Source of the DNA: Saxidomus purpurata
Lineage: Eukaryota > Mollusca > Bivalvia > Venerida > Veneridae
Length of the DNA stretch: 64,000 bases
Reading direction: 5' to 3'
Assembly: GCA_022818135.1 (NCBI GenBank)
Contig: JAFMSR010000018.1
Coordinates: forward strand, 39,673,951-39,737,950
A program made the position numbers and the translations under genes. Positions 11,001 through 26,005 of this stretch are shown here, one piece after another (within the stretch, counting starts at the first letter, position 1; the number at the start of each line of letters is the position of its first letter). The notes beneath the pieces were generated by a model. It ran no database searches and was not told the DNA's origin. It worked only from the letters and a program-made list of their open reading frames with translations.

Positions 11001-14000
11001 GGCCAGTACTCAGGGACAAGCAAGCGGCCAGTACTCAGGGACTAGCAAGCGGCCAGTCATCTAAGGACAATCAAGCGGCCAGTACTCTAAGGACAATCAA
11101 ACGTCAAGTACTCAGTGACAAGCAAGCGGCCAGTACCCAGAGGCAAGCAAGCGGCCAGTACTCAGAGACAAGTAAGCGGCCAGTCATCTAAGGACAATCA
11201 AGCGTCAAGTACTCAGGGATAAGTAAGCGGCCAGTGCTCAGAGACAAGCAAGCGGCCAGTACTCAGAGACAAGCAAGCGGCCAGTACGCTAAGGACAAGC
11301 AAGTGGCCAGTACTCAGAGACAAACAAGCGGCCAGTACTCAGGGACAAGCAAGCGGCCAGTACTCAGAGACAAGCAAGTGGCCAGTACTCTAAGGACCGG
11401 CAGGCCAGTACTCAGAGACAAGCAAGCGGACAGTACTCAGAGAAAAGCAAGCGGCCAGTACTCAGAGACAAGCAAGCGACCAGTACTCAGGGACAAGCAA
11501 GCGGCCAGTACTCAGAGACAAGCAGGTGGCCAGTACTCTAAGGACCGGCAGGCCAGTACTCAGAGACAAGCAAGCGGACAGTACTCAGAGAAAAGCAAGT
11601 GGCCAGTACTCAGAGACAAGCAAGCGACCAGTACTCAGGGGCAAGCAAGCGGCCAGTACTCAAAGACAAGCAAGCGACCAGTACTCAGGGGCAAGCAAGC
11701 GGCCAGTACTCAGAGACAAGCAAGCGGCCAGTACTCTAAGGACAAGCAAGCGGCCAGAACTCAGAGACAATCACATATACTACAGCTTACTTCTTTTTTC
11801 ATTCCTAGACGAGGAATCTCTTTTGTATAGCTCCAGACATCATATGTTTCCCTTCATGCAGTCTTGAATAGTTCTTACTTAGTCTACTAAAGTAAGCTTG
11901 AAAATAATTGCATGATCTGTCTGTTGATTAAATAGAATCTTTTCCATTTCAAATAGCAGTTCTTCTGCCGTTTATTATTAAAGAAGCGTCTTTGACAAAA
12001 CCTTAAAGATTTATATCTTTATTATATACATTTTTGAATGTTTAAAGGGGGGGGGGGAAAAATAAATAAAAAAATTTAAAAAAATTAAAAAAAAAAAAAA
12101 AGAAAGTGATTAATGCTAAAAAAATAAATAAAACACTATTTTATAGAAGTGTAACGGGTGAAAAAAAAAAAAAAAAAAAAAAAAATTTTATTAAATTTCT
12201 AACCTGTCTTTTGAGTAAGGATTGCAGCTTTGGGTAACCCGCGTACCTTAAATCCTTATAGTGTTTTTGTACATTGCTCCCATCCTCGGGTAAACTGATT
12301 TTTGAAGCGGCATTTGGCAATTTTTGTATGGTTTGCGGTACATTTGCAGTACATATCAGTCGTACAGTTAATTTAAAGATAGATTATCAAAAATTTGTGA
12401 CACGCTTCCTTCTAGCTCTGAATTGTGTATAAAATGTACCAAAACTTGTCAGTATTGAGGATTACTCCTTGCGTATACCTTATCACTCACTGTTAGGTTT
12501 TGGTATCAGACTTATTAAAAGACGATAAGGTTCATATCCACCAGATCGGCGCTATTTCTTTTACAACTGTGACATTTCTTATCATTAACCTAATCACAAG
12601 GAGCAACTGTCAAGTTTTTAATGTAGTGAAAGCTTTAATTTCTATTTCTTTTGGGAAATTTTCTTTGGCATGTGGTTGTTAGGTCAATCCAAAAAATCCA
12701 AGATAAATAATGTATTTGAAGCACAAACATGAAAACGATACATTTACAGTACATTATACAGTTGTCTTTTCAGTACAGTATGACTCTAATGGATGAAAGG
12801 AAGTGGAATGGCCATAAAACAATTACTTATTCCCCCTGGGATTTCTGACAACTGATATTTTAATGGAAATAAAATACTCTTTGACAAGAATCGGTAAAAA
12901 TGTTAATGTTTAGACACCTAAATATTGAGCAGAAAAGTCAGTACAGCTGGTGTGAGTGGCAGCAGCTAGGAGTCATATTAACTGACAATACTTGAATTTC
13001 TAATGTGTACTGTATGTTGTATATTTTCTGACGAAGACATAAAGTGGAAACGTGTAAATTGAAAACTTCGTGTTGTCTTGATTTTATTTATACTATAATG
13101 TGTACATGCAAATACTTAAAGTTATATCACCCTTTAAAATAGCCAAAGTGTATCATGGCTGAGTAAAAAAATGTTTTTGCTATATTCAGCTACATGTGTA
13201 GTCAATAGAACTTGAAACTATGAAACAAATTTTAGTTACATTTTGGCAATATTCTATTTTCTCAGAGTATAAATCAGTGTTAATTGTTTTTTTAAAGGAT
13301 GGTCACTTTGAAAGGTTATATCAATTTAATCACATTTACTAAAGTAGATGGTATTGTACGTAAATATGATTAAATTAAGGAATCGCAATCATTTGGTGAT
13401 ATTTTTTGGATATGTACAAAACTGTTAAAGAGTTGATGTGATAAGAATGGGACACGAAGGCAATAAAGTGTAACGTAATCGATCATAGTACATGTATGCA
13501 ATTAAACATTTTGAGTACACAAAACGTAAAGTTATACATAATACGTAAACCAATACATATTAAACATAAATATAGTTTTACTTGATCTATAGCACTGTTC
13601 GACTATAATCAGAATAAATAACTGACTCTGTATTAAAAGACATCTCTGAATATCACATTACGAATGAAGACTAGCGTGGTGAAAACAATACAACTGTATA
13701 TACATATTATTTGTTATAAGTCGAAACACTTTTTCATAACCCACATGTCTTCACTGACCGCTTAATATTCTTGCAGTATGTGGTTTTTGTTTGCAGGTTT
13801 GACTGTATATTAGATTATATTAGATTTATTTTGGTAACATATACATATAAAACACAGCAATAAAACAGAGCCATTGTATCATACAATGAGATGACAAACA
13901 TTTTGATTTTACTCCACGTATGTGTGATTTTAAAGGATCATATTTGTGGCAATACTTATGAAAAAGAACTCAGATATTTCGCTAGGTATATGATGTATTT

Positions 14001-17000
14001 TACAAATGATAGGTTATGAAAATACATAAAAAAGATTTTGTCTTTCAGACTTGTTTTCTTGTGTCACAATTTGCGATGAGAGATTTTTATTTGTTTCAAG
14101 TGTAGACCACGGTATATGGAGTTACACATTTTTAATTTGTTAGCAATGTACTCCACGCTGGAGATGGATATTTATGTGTGTTACTAACTAGCACGATATT
14201 TATGTGTGTTACTAACTAGCACGATATTTATGTGTGTTACTAACTAGTACGATATTTATGTGTGTTACTAACTAGCACGATATTTATGTGTGTTACTAAC
14301 TAGCACGATAATTGCGTATATATTTCTGTATTTGTTACAAGCCTGGCTGACCATACCTTGAGCTATGTATTTTTAAATTTTTGTTTCCAACGTACACAAT
14401 GATACATCAATATATTTTACCAGTATAGACTACGCTATATTGAGAGATATATATTTTAGTATTTTAAGCTAGTGTAGGCTACGATACGTGGAGATAAATA
14501 TGTCTGTTACCGCGACAACAATGAGTATGTATGAGTAATGGTGCTTAATATACACCAATTTAGTTGGTAACTTTTGTTATCAATAAACTGTTCGATTAAA
14601 AGAGAAAACAACAGTCGATTTGATTATCAAAATTAATGACCGAAAAATACGAAGTAAGGAGAGAGTACGGCTTTAAATAAGATTAAGCAAATTTCATTTG
14701 CAATGTGCAAAAACTATTAAATCTGAGTTGTGTTGTGTGCAAAGAATCTGAGTTGATGACGTCATATATCCGTTTTGTTCTCCACCATGACTGAGGAATG
14801 TCTAATGAGAATCAACTTTTGACCAAATTCCTTGATTGAATTTCTTTCTGGCATAAAATGATTAATTCAGTTATGCAAATTCGAAGAAAAGTGCACCAGG
14901 TCATTTGGACTGGCGCATGACATTTTCATCACATGAACTTATGAATTCAAGTTACAGTTAAGAAAACAATGCGATCGAAAAGCACTACCCACTTCATGCT
15001 GGTAGGGTCTACGTGAGGCAAGTGGACCTTAATGTTATTATAACATTGTTGAGTAACAGACAAAATTCATTTGTTTGAAAAAATCTGTAAACTCTTTGGA
15101 AATATTTATTTTTCCAAGTGTATAAATTAGTGCATAGTATCTTATAAGGTGATAGATAGTGTTACATGAAAATGGATTACCTTTGATTGCTTTATGCAAT
15201 AGTAAAAAGAAAAAGAACAAAATATTTCACTTTGACAAATTTTGAAAGCGAACAAGACTGTTACTTTGAAGACTGTGTTAAAGAATGGAAACAACTAGTT
15301 CTTTGAGTGTGAACGATATTCCTTCTCATACCTGAACACACTCATTGTCTATCGTAATATTCTAAAGTTACTGATCGCTTTAGCCGTATTAGTCAAAACC
15401 CTTATTGTAACGATCAATGTGAAAGAAGATGAAATTAAATAAATAAAAGATTTTACACCCCCCCCCCAAACAGAGGGATATTGTTTTTGGCTTTGTCCAT
15501 ATGTCCGGACTAAGGAACTAATGGTAAAATATTATAAAATTGAGAAAAAACATACAACAGCATAACACCGTCGCAACTTTCGTCAGCATTGTCTTAGTAT
15601 CTTATGAGTTATTGCCCTTCAAATGTTTTTCGTATAATTATTTTTTATATTAAAACTTTAAAATGCTTTTTCTGCGAAACCGCTTATCGAAATTTAAAGA
15701 CAAAACTCCTTAATAAGTACCACCCCACACACACACCAAAGGAGGGCCCCTTAAAGGTTATATGACCCCTTATTAGATAAGGCACGGTTTGATTATGCAT
15801 TTTTGACTGGACATTTAGTCCAATAAGTATAAATTATAAATTCACTTTAATTTGAATGTTTAAAGAGAGGGTTTGACCTAAGGTGAAACCTATTTTTGCC
15901 GAAAAGTATATGCAAAACAGAACAGAATCTTTATTTCCTCCTCACGGGAGATTGACATGTTACATGTCATATATGGATTACAAAACATAAATACAATATA
16001 TACAACTTACAAAGCAATCAAAGACATACAAAGAATAAGATAGGTACATGATTACGATTGTCTGTTTCCGTGCACGGGGTAACTGTCCTCTAATTGAGAC
16101 ATTGAATTACATACTCAGATAAGATCGTGAATATTACGTCTATCTGGTAATTCGGGACACATGGTCCATTTTCATATTTTGCACCTAGGAGATACAAGAA
16201 GAACATTTTCGAGTCTAGATGTTTTAACCTTTACATTTTTGGACAGACCTTACAATCAGTAAATAAATGACATAAAACAAATGATGGTGTTCATGATTAC
16301 AAAAAGTAATAGGTCATCATGAATAATACATGTTTTTAATCAATCATCATATCACATCAAAGTTAATCCAACATAATAAACAAGAGGCCCAAGATGGCCC
16401 TTTATCGCTCACCTGGATAACTTAAACTAGATTTCATCAAGGCAATCATACTGACCAAGTTTCATAAAAATCCAATGAAAAATGCAACCTCTATTGCAAA
16501 CACAATGTTTCTCTATAATTTGACCCCATGGCCTACTTTTTGACTTCAAATGACCCATTTTCAAGCTCGACCTTAATTTTATCAAGGCAGTCATTCTGAC
16601 CAAGTTTCATGTAATTCCAGTAAAAAATACAACATTGCATAAACAAGGTTTTTCTACGATTTGACCCCGTGACCTTGCTTTCAACAACAGATAACCCATA
16701 GTCATAGTAAACCTAGATTTTATCATGGTTATTATACTGATTAAGTTTCATGAAAATCAAATGAAAAATGCAACCTCTTAACCCCAGATAACCCATATTT
16801 GAAATCGACCTCTATTTTATCAAGGCATTTGTTTTGACTAAGTTTAATGAAAATCCAATAAGTAAATGCAACCTCTATTGCGTACACAAGGGTTTTTTCT
16901 ATGATTTGACCCTGAGACCTAGTTTTTGAGCCCAGATAATATATTTGCAAACTTGATTTAATTTTTATCAAGGTGATTATACTGACCAAGGTCCATGAAC

Positions 17001-20000
17001 CCCTACTGCATACACAAGGTTTTTCTATGATTTGACCCAGATAACCCATATTCAAACTCGACCTAGATTGTATCAAAGCAGTCATACTGACCAAGTTTCA
17101 TGAAGATCTAGTGAAAAAAGCAGCCCCTGTTGAATACACAAGAATAAGTGTGGACGGACAGACGACAGACAGACGATGGACACCAGCCGATCACATAGCT
17201 CACCCTTGAGCACTTCGTGCTCAGGTGAGCTAAAAAAATGATGCATGCTATACACTATTCCCTGCTTAAGGATATCGTGTCACATATGTTTGATGCCTGT
17301 CTTCAAAGAAATTTTTATGCGGTTTTATGTGCTCTGATTAGATGGTATTACTACATTACATTTATATTACCTAAATTGTTTGTGGCTGAATCCCTTGTGA
17401 TTCCGTCTAAGTATCATAAATTGACTGTACCTCAGTGTATTTATCATTTGTGTTCGATTCCTTAAACCACGTACCTCTTACTGGTGCCAGATCTCTATTA
17501 GTTTAATTGTGCTTCTACGTCTTTCCTCTCTAATCATAGCCGACGTTCGTTTAATTTTATCTAGTAAATGAATGTGTTTTGTCACACCCTAAATCGATGA
17601 AAACATTTAAATTACAAATTTTGTGGCTGCTGAATTGAACGCAATCAGTCATTATCCTACAGGAATAAATTGCTATAAAATACATGCAACACAGTTCGCA
17701 CGAAACTTCAAAGTAGGGCATATACGAGAGTTATACAAATTAAAATCAGATTAAAGAGTTTGTTAGCGCAATTACACACTATTATCATGGAACTGAATAC
17801 ATTTATTAAGGTTCACAGCACTCTGCCAAAATCGAAATATTTAGTATTATATCGTTTTTCAGAATTCTCGTAAGTATTAAACATGTAAAAATTATGAATA
17901 AACCACCACGCACTGTAATACTAGTTGTTAAAGTTATTAAACGTAATCTGCAATATACATGAGAAAAAAGGAACTAGTTAGAGAATAGAACACTATTATA
18001 CTACGGTGAAATATTTATTACATTACTACCTTAGAATATATATTATTGGCGTTTAAGCTCTCTGATTGGCCACAAATGCGGAATTTCTGTCAAATTCTTT
18101 ACACAGTCACATATTTGGTAACAAGTATATCGCGTCTACTTTAGATAAGTTTATTTATAACAGCAGGATACAGGACTGAGTTCCTAAACAATGACCTTGT
18201 AGGTCTCCATGCAGGAATCATAACATCATCGAAATAGTAAGGGTACCTTTCAAATGGCCATACTACAATAACTGTTACCATGTGCTTTCAGAAATAGTCA
18301 GACTAAGTATACCCATTTATTGGCAGGTAGAAATAAAAGAAAAACTCTTAAACATTTGGATGATAATCCTCGATGGATTATATAATTTGGACGAGGATGA
18401 ACAAAGGAGATTTTAACTGTATATTCTATATGACATAAAACTTTTATAGATATCCGTGCATTTTTGTGTATAACATGCATATAATGTGTTAATACATTCT
18501 GCAGCAACTTATTTAATAGTACGTTTCAAACACACATAATCCTCTATAGACAGTATAACATATTCTTTACGATATTTGAATGACTTGTTGTAGTATTGAA
18601 GTGAGTTGGAAACATGGGATAAGGAATCGAACATTTGAAATTCATGCTATGGGACGTTGGAGTGACTATAGATGCGGCTTGAATTGTCTATGAATTGTTT
18701 TTTCTGAACGCATGTAAAACATGTGCACATGATAGTATATAGTTTCCAAATTATTTCCAACTCTCCTTTTTTCAATAAAATTGAAAAAATTCTAGTAGCT
18801 GTTTTGTCAATACCGTTTACTGGTTTACTTTATGCTTCTTTGGATCCTCCATCCCTTGTACATGTATCAGTTACTTTTATGTGCTATGGCAGAGAGCTGG
18901 TCACTGACTAAAACAGTCTTTTATGATTCTAACATACGATGTTTAGTTTCATTTGAATAAAACCACAATTTCAGACACTTTATCCTCTTTAATCTTTTGT
19001 GAGTATTAATTTGAATACTGTTATGAATAAAGAACTATTCATTGACAACCTATCAGAATGTCATTCGAACAAAAGTAACGAAATACAAAACTGAAAACAA
19101 AACTGCCATCGGTTTTACACTCTTTCCGACTCGATATATTGAATTATTAAATAGAAATAACAACAAACGCGGCACTGCCACGAAACCAATTTAATTCTGT
19201 TTATACGTCGTGAAAAAATCAATATCTTTATAGTTCAATTTCAGAAAAAGGAATCCTGTTAAATATAAATGATAATTTCTTACTATGCATATCTCATAAG
19301 TTCTCACGTGTGGTACGTCAAGTTTGGTACTTTTACTTTGGTAGTACTTTTGATTGGTAACGGTAGTTTAATTATGACTGTAAATGAATTATTGGTCACA
19401 TTAGTACAGTTAAATTTGTTATTTATTTATCGACCGAATATTTAAATATAAAGTTGGTCATTATATGTCATTTCAAGCTCTTCTATGTCAATAACAATAA
19501 ACCTTGGCCGTAATGGCGCAAAACCAAAAATCAAATTCTTCTCTGTCGATATCAGTGCAATATCAATCTCTTTTTACATAATCTTCAAATGATGGTCTCC
19601 ATACTAGCCTGCTGTAAGCTATGATTGGTCAAAATCCGACATTTCAAACGATATTAGCCGTAAACAGTGTTTATTTAGCACGGCGAGCTTGAGCTTGTCT
19701 CTGCCTGTTACAAGAATTAATAAGAAAATATTTCACTGTTCATTATGTAAAGGAAATAATATATGTCAAAATTGGGGTTTTAATGTGAAAGATAGGTTAA
19801 GGTCGCTTGGATTATATAGATATATGCAGATGCCATTTTCATGTAAACACATTTTGAATGGTATGTCGGATAAAATGTTGCAATTCATGTCTTGCTAGAT
19901 TGCCTAGTGTATGCATCTTTTTGAGAAAACCAACTGTCTCTGTGATAAATTAAATGTTCTTGCTAATACTGATAGGTTTACATTTTTGTTTCTCCACCGA

Positions 20001-23000
20001 GGCATGATAAGGATTTTAGCAAAAAAAACAACAACGTTTTAACATTTAAAAGGGTAGGAATAGTAACTTGTGCGTCCATTTTTTGTCTTTAATTTTATGT
20101 TGTTCTGCTCAAACTTGAGTCTTTATAAGGCATGTTATATTCTTTTGGTAATTAATCTACAGATGATCTGGTCATATATAGGTCTTTATCTTACGCTCCT
20201 TTCTTCTTTACCGTGAATTAGTACGTCTATACAATTTTAGTATTTTATCCCTTTTTTACGTAACTTTTTACTTGTATAAAAATACGTTACTGTTTACCTG
20301 TATAAGATATAAACACCAGAATTAGAAGGTTTGATAGTTCATTTTTAATAAAGAAGTATTTTATAGGTATATTAAACAGTTTTAATGTAATAATAAACAG
20401 ACCTAACACATGAATTATGATACTTTCAGTATGTGCTAGTTTGCAAAAGGTTTACTGTGATATGAATTGGGTCTAGATATTATATGACTTATGATTCTAT
20501 TTAAGAATGGCCGTTGTTTTATGCACGTGCTTGATTATTATATGTAAATCGATGAGATTGAAATAAAAAAATAAACCTAAAACAAAATAAAACCTTTGTT
20601 AATCTGAGTAGTGTTATTTTGTAGAATCTTTTTATTTCTAATTTTGGTTACAATGGCTCATACCTTGACCAAAGTGACGCTAAATACAAACCTTTTCTAT
20701 ATATTAGTTACACCACATTTAATATTGTGGCTTTTGATTCCAAGCTGAATATAACTTTTCTATTCTTTTATTTTTAAATTTCACAACAGTGACAAGAATG
20801 AAGATCACACTGAGACAATAGGGTCGTGGCAAGGAAGGGGTGATATGAGTGCAAACTACGACTGAAATCGTTGCAATGAACATTTCAAGTTATTTTTCGA
20901 TGTTGTTTAGAGTAACGTAGACGCTGAAGTGTAACCGAATCTTATACCATTAAATATCAGCCGTCAGACTATTTAAAAATGTGTATGTTTCATTGATGAA
21001 AGGGCGATCCATGACTTACTTTTATAACTAGTACAATGTAGCATATAGCTGACAGTCAAGTCAAATTTTAAATGTATGTCGTACAAATTAGAGTCTTTTG
21101 ACCGAAATTGTTCTCACTTAATTATCATTCCGGCCTGCAAAATTGAGGGCACTGTGAGAGGGATTTTTTCATTTCATTTATCTGAAACTGCATTTTATAT
21201 CACTGGCACAACTATCTATTACAATTGCTTAGTTTATAGTTTATACTATTTATTTTAGCTTATCGAGTCACTCTCGAGTCCGCTTCCTAGAAAATAACAG
21301 TACTGGTGTCATATGAGGAGGTACGGTCGTGACCTTGGTGGGGCTCGAACCCGCAACCTCCGGGATGAGCGGCAGACACCTAAACATCTACACCACTGCT
21401 CTCCCTATTACAATTGCTTAAATTTAGAAGACCAATGCAACAGTAATCAAACGTGCTCTTAGATTCAACTGATCAGATTTTAATTCTACTTGACACGAAT
21501 TATTATATAACTGCCCCTAGATAAATAAGCTCGATAAGATAAAGAGGACCGAAGGGACGATGCTTTTTTCCTTTTTTCTACAATCTTTAAAAGCATTGTT
21601 TTATCAACTTGTCATAATTAAATTCTTTTTCGCATGAATTTTGCAGTAATTAATATTATTTGACACGGAAGAAAAACAACTTTAAAAGGAGGTCCTATGG
21701 GCTGTCATAATTCTTTGAAACTGTCATTAAGGAATGTGCTCCATTTTTCTTGGATTAGGTTGTGTCAACATTTTCGCATTTACATCTGTATGCGCTATAC
21801 GACTCGTGCAAGTCCTAAGCAGTAACTCTATATGATCTCTGTTAACTCTCAATTGAATGAGATTCGTCATAACTCATATATTTTTGTCTCTCTTATAAGT
21901 TTGTTTCTCTACTATTCTTTATAGTTACGGGGCATAACAATTATTGACAACAGGATCATTATTCTCTGACAAGACAACTCAAGTAAATTTGTGTCACTTC
22001 TGAAATCAGAAAACAACTGTATAATTATAAAGTTAGGTACATTTCTTAAAAAGGCATTCAAAATTAAGTACAAATCAAATATTCGTTTGTAATGTGTCAA
22101 TGCTTTTTACGAAGAAATTATGACAAATAATGTTGGTAAATTAATATTTAATGTCAACATTTGATGTGTTTGTACATCTTAGAAAATGCCCGTATTTCTA
22201 AAAGGTATAATCCAATAAGTTGTTAAAATACACTCTGCATATAGCATAAATTGAATGTATTGTATTGATTTGATCATATCCAAAGTCATGTAAATGATGA
22301 GTTGCAATAAATTGATTGTTGTGTGTTGGTTAATACATCACGTAGGGTATCAACATCATTTATTATTATTATTATTTATCTCTTGCTTTGCAAATGAGCT
22401 TGCTAGGTACATATGAATAAGCCGTGAATTGCAAACAATTCGTGTTCCATTTTATATATTTCAGGATGAAAAGGACCAGGTGTTGGTTACGAACGTGTGG
22501 CTTGATCAGGTAAGCTCTGTTAGTTCTTTGTTTTGCACAGCTAGACTGATCAATCTGCACATTTTTTGTCTATACTCCAGATCAAACAAGTTTTAACTTC
22601 AATAAGATGTTTAACACAAAAGAACATTTGGATTTATTCAACCTTTATTTACAGTAACGCATACAATGTACATAAACATTTGCTTCGAACAAGTGTATTT
22701 ACAACTTGATCGAGGCATATCTAAATGCAAAAAGTTAAACGTTCATATAAAACCGAAGTAAAGACTAAAAAAAACATGTAAGATAGACAAACATAGGAGG
22801 GTATGTGTAAGGAGTTTGTGCTTACAATAGTACATTCCTAATGTATACCAGGGTCATAAAGTGGTATACTAATCATTATATAGGAACATAAATATTCTTT
22901 CTTCCTTTCTGTATAGATGAAATATACTCAATACTGAAAAGCTAAACAAGGCCGCGGATATCAAACTTTAGTTTAGTTTATACTAATTTATTTTAGCTCG

Positions 23001-25964
23001 ATTGTGAAGAAAGCTTGTAGCTTATCAAGTCACTCTCGAGTCCGCTTCCTGAAAAAACCAGTGCTGGTGCCATATGAGGAGGTACGGTCGTGACCACAAT
23101 GGGGCTCGAACCCGTAGCCTCCGGGATGAGCGGCCTACATCTTAACCTCTTCACCACCGCTCCCCTTAATATTTAACCACTGTTGTAAAGGTATGGAGTA
23201 AGTCAAACCGCGATTGTCGCCGAACTGATGTTTCAAGGACAAACCAAATTAATTTGACAGCAAATTTGTAGTCTCTAATACTGTCTTTTAATTAAATTAA
23301 CGTGACAACTTTTGTCTCAAATGATGACATATTTCAGCGAAATTTTCGTCTGGTATTTTTCCCTATTTTCCGTTAAGATCACATATGCAAGCCATGACTC
23401 TTTTTACAAGCATATACTGGCGTTACTTTTATGAAAAGGCAGAATACATTTATTTGTTGAATACTCTTTATTTTGTCAACTGTTTCTCCGTGGGACTATT
23501 TTGTGTTCCTTTGTTATTGGTACAAAATAAACATCAGCATCAAAGTATTGTCAGGTTTGAATTTGAAGAGGAGATAGTCTAGTTTGTTTTAAACGAATTT
23601 AAACCTCCAATCCCACCGCGTTCCAGTGCGTTAACAATGATTTATTATGAGTATGTTATAAGGATTATTCTTTGTCTTTGGTGATCTTTACTTTTTGCTT
23701 TTACAGCGTCGTCGTCATTGTATACCGATAGACTGATATCAAAGCTCTATTGTGTGCCTTGTCAGCTGCCGTTTTCATAGTTGGTAGAATAATCCGTCTT
23801 TGTTCTGATTTATAACGTATAAGGAAATATATTGACCAATTTTTCAGGAATGGGAAGACGAGTTCCTGGTGTGGGACCCAGCTGTCTTTTCGAACATATC
23901 CACTTTGAGAGTTCCTTGCAACAAGCTCTGGTTACCTGACATTGTCCTCTATAACAAGTAAGTTTCCACCTTAATACATTGACTTGATTCATTATCAGGC
24001 ACAGCCAAACTTGTGTCAGAGACCACCTCCAAAAAGAGCCCATGCTGCCACCAAAAAAACAACATCAGGGAGAAAATGGTGCATTATTTTTTCTACTGTA
24101 GAAACAAGTTTGAATAAAGCGTCTTCCAGCCATGTGTCTATGTTTACTAGTCATATGTTAATTATTTAATGTATTAAATAACAGCCAGTTTGGAAACAGT
24201 CTAAGATTACGTCTTTCTGCATGTACAGTACGTGTAAATTGGCATCAAATTGTAACACCATTATATTGCATATCTGTAATGCTCACTTCACTTCCTGTAT
24301 AGACGTACATGGACTTGTATTCATTTCCTATCAATAATGCGCGCCTCACTACGTAACTTGATACGTACAATAAAGTTTTTCCATGTGGACTTGAAGATAA
24401 CTACATATAGTAATCATTAAAATCTAGGCAATTCCTGTAGGATCTCTATAAAATGATTTTGAGGAATATGTTGGGGGAAATAGAAAGAACCGCAACATAA
24501 TTTTACGAACAAATGTGTTCATTTAATAAACAAAGACAACGGATAGTCTGACATTTCTAAGATTCACACGGGAAAAAAAAAGTGTTACACAGATTGGGGG
24601 TGAAGATGTTTTCAAAGATATTTTCAAAATCTTTCAGAAGCTTTGTTATACATTTCAAACACCATTTTTAACATACATACGCAATAAATATAAAATTGTC
24701 GTTTATAGTATGACCTCATTCCAATTTCCCCTTAGATTTTCAGATATTAATATTTGAACAAAGAGCAATATTTACCAATGAAAGAAACAAGAATGAACAT
24801 CGCAGTGTAGAGATAGGACTACGCAAGTATTTACTCTTTCTGATTAAACCGTTTTGTATGGATTCTGTTTTCATACTGCACCAGATCCTGTTGATAAAGT
24901 AATAAAGGAAGATCTTGGGTAACTTATGTCTGGAGTGTGTACCACATGATTACCAGATATGCTCAGAGTGTCATAACTTACTTCCCGCACAGTCGGTATC
25001 AGCTTGATTTCTCCGTTTTTTGTTTTTAAATGCAGGCAACGAATTTCAAATTTCAAAATTGCTTTTGATATGGTGGAAATGATTTGAATTTGTAGAAGAT
25101 AATAATTTTTCTTACGATTTAGTTACCATAGATACAGGATCTTGAACTACACTGAAACAGATTACTTAGCTCTGCAAAAAGACTTTAAGACTTATTAATC
25201 TATTTAATCTTATGTTCATTTTCTGTGGAAAACCCATCATCGTTATCTTTTTATGCAGTGATTTGTAAAGCCAGTAAGTAGGTGTCGACACACATTTCAG
25301 ACTGTGATTTGGACCTGAACTTTCAACACTCCATCGTTTGAAAATAGATTTAATTATCACATGGGGCTAATCGTGTAAAAGTGTAAAAATAGGCTAGTTC
25401 CAAATTATATTTCCAATCTTATAACTTTTTCAACCAGTAGCAGATATAATCTACGTTCAACTGAACGACTTGATATTGTTCCACCGAAACTAAGATCAGT
25501 TTATTTGAAAGATTCATTCACCTACAGCAGCGCAGTATCAGAAATCTTCCGTCACATAATTTATTTAAACACAACTACTAAAGAATGCTATTAGACAAAC
25601 AGACTCAAGCATAAACTGTTTAGTGTGTTCATCGACTGTTTTATCGTGCATTCGTATTATAGCATTTATGTCAATTACTTGAATATTTTCTTACTGTTAC
25701 ATTTGTGAAACTATAGGGTACTTGCTATTTAATTTATTTAATTAATCATAATAATTATTTAACATCTAAAATTGAGGAGTGTTTGTCGGGTGTAAATGAA
25801 TATGTTTGTATCTGATATGTGTGTTTTTTATTATGTGTTTAATTTTACTTGATAGATTTGTATTTGCTTTATTTTCCTTTTAGTTTTATCGAAGGCCACA
25901 TTGTAAATAAGAACAGTAATTTGTTACATAATTTGATGTGTAATACCCTCGTAAAATAAAAGAA

Positions 25965-26005
<41 letters not shown>

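Noticed and set aside
10281..11867. Several long open frames rich in Gln, Ser and Lys
   Set aside because: They are the 25-bp satellite read in three frames; no start context, splice signals or family match.
13027..13055. Hammerhead-like word CTGACGAAG followed by GGAAAC
   Set aside because: Stem II does not pair and no stem I partner was found.
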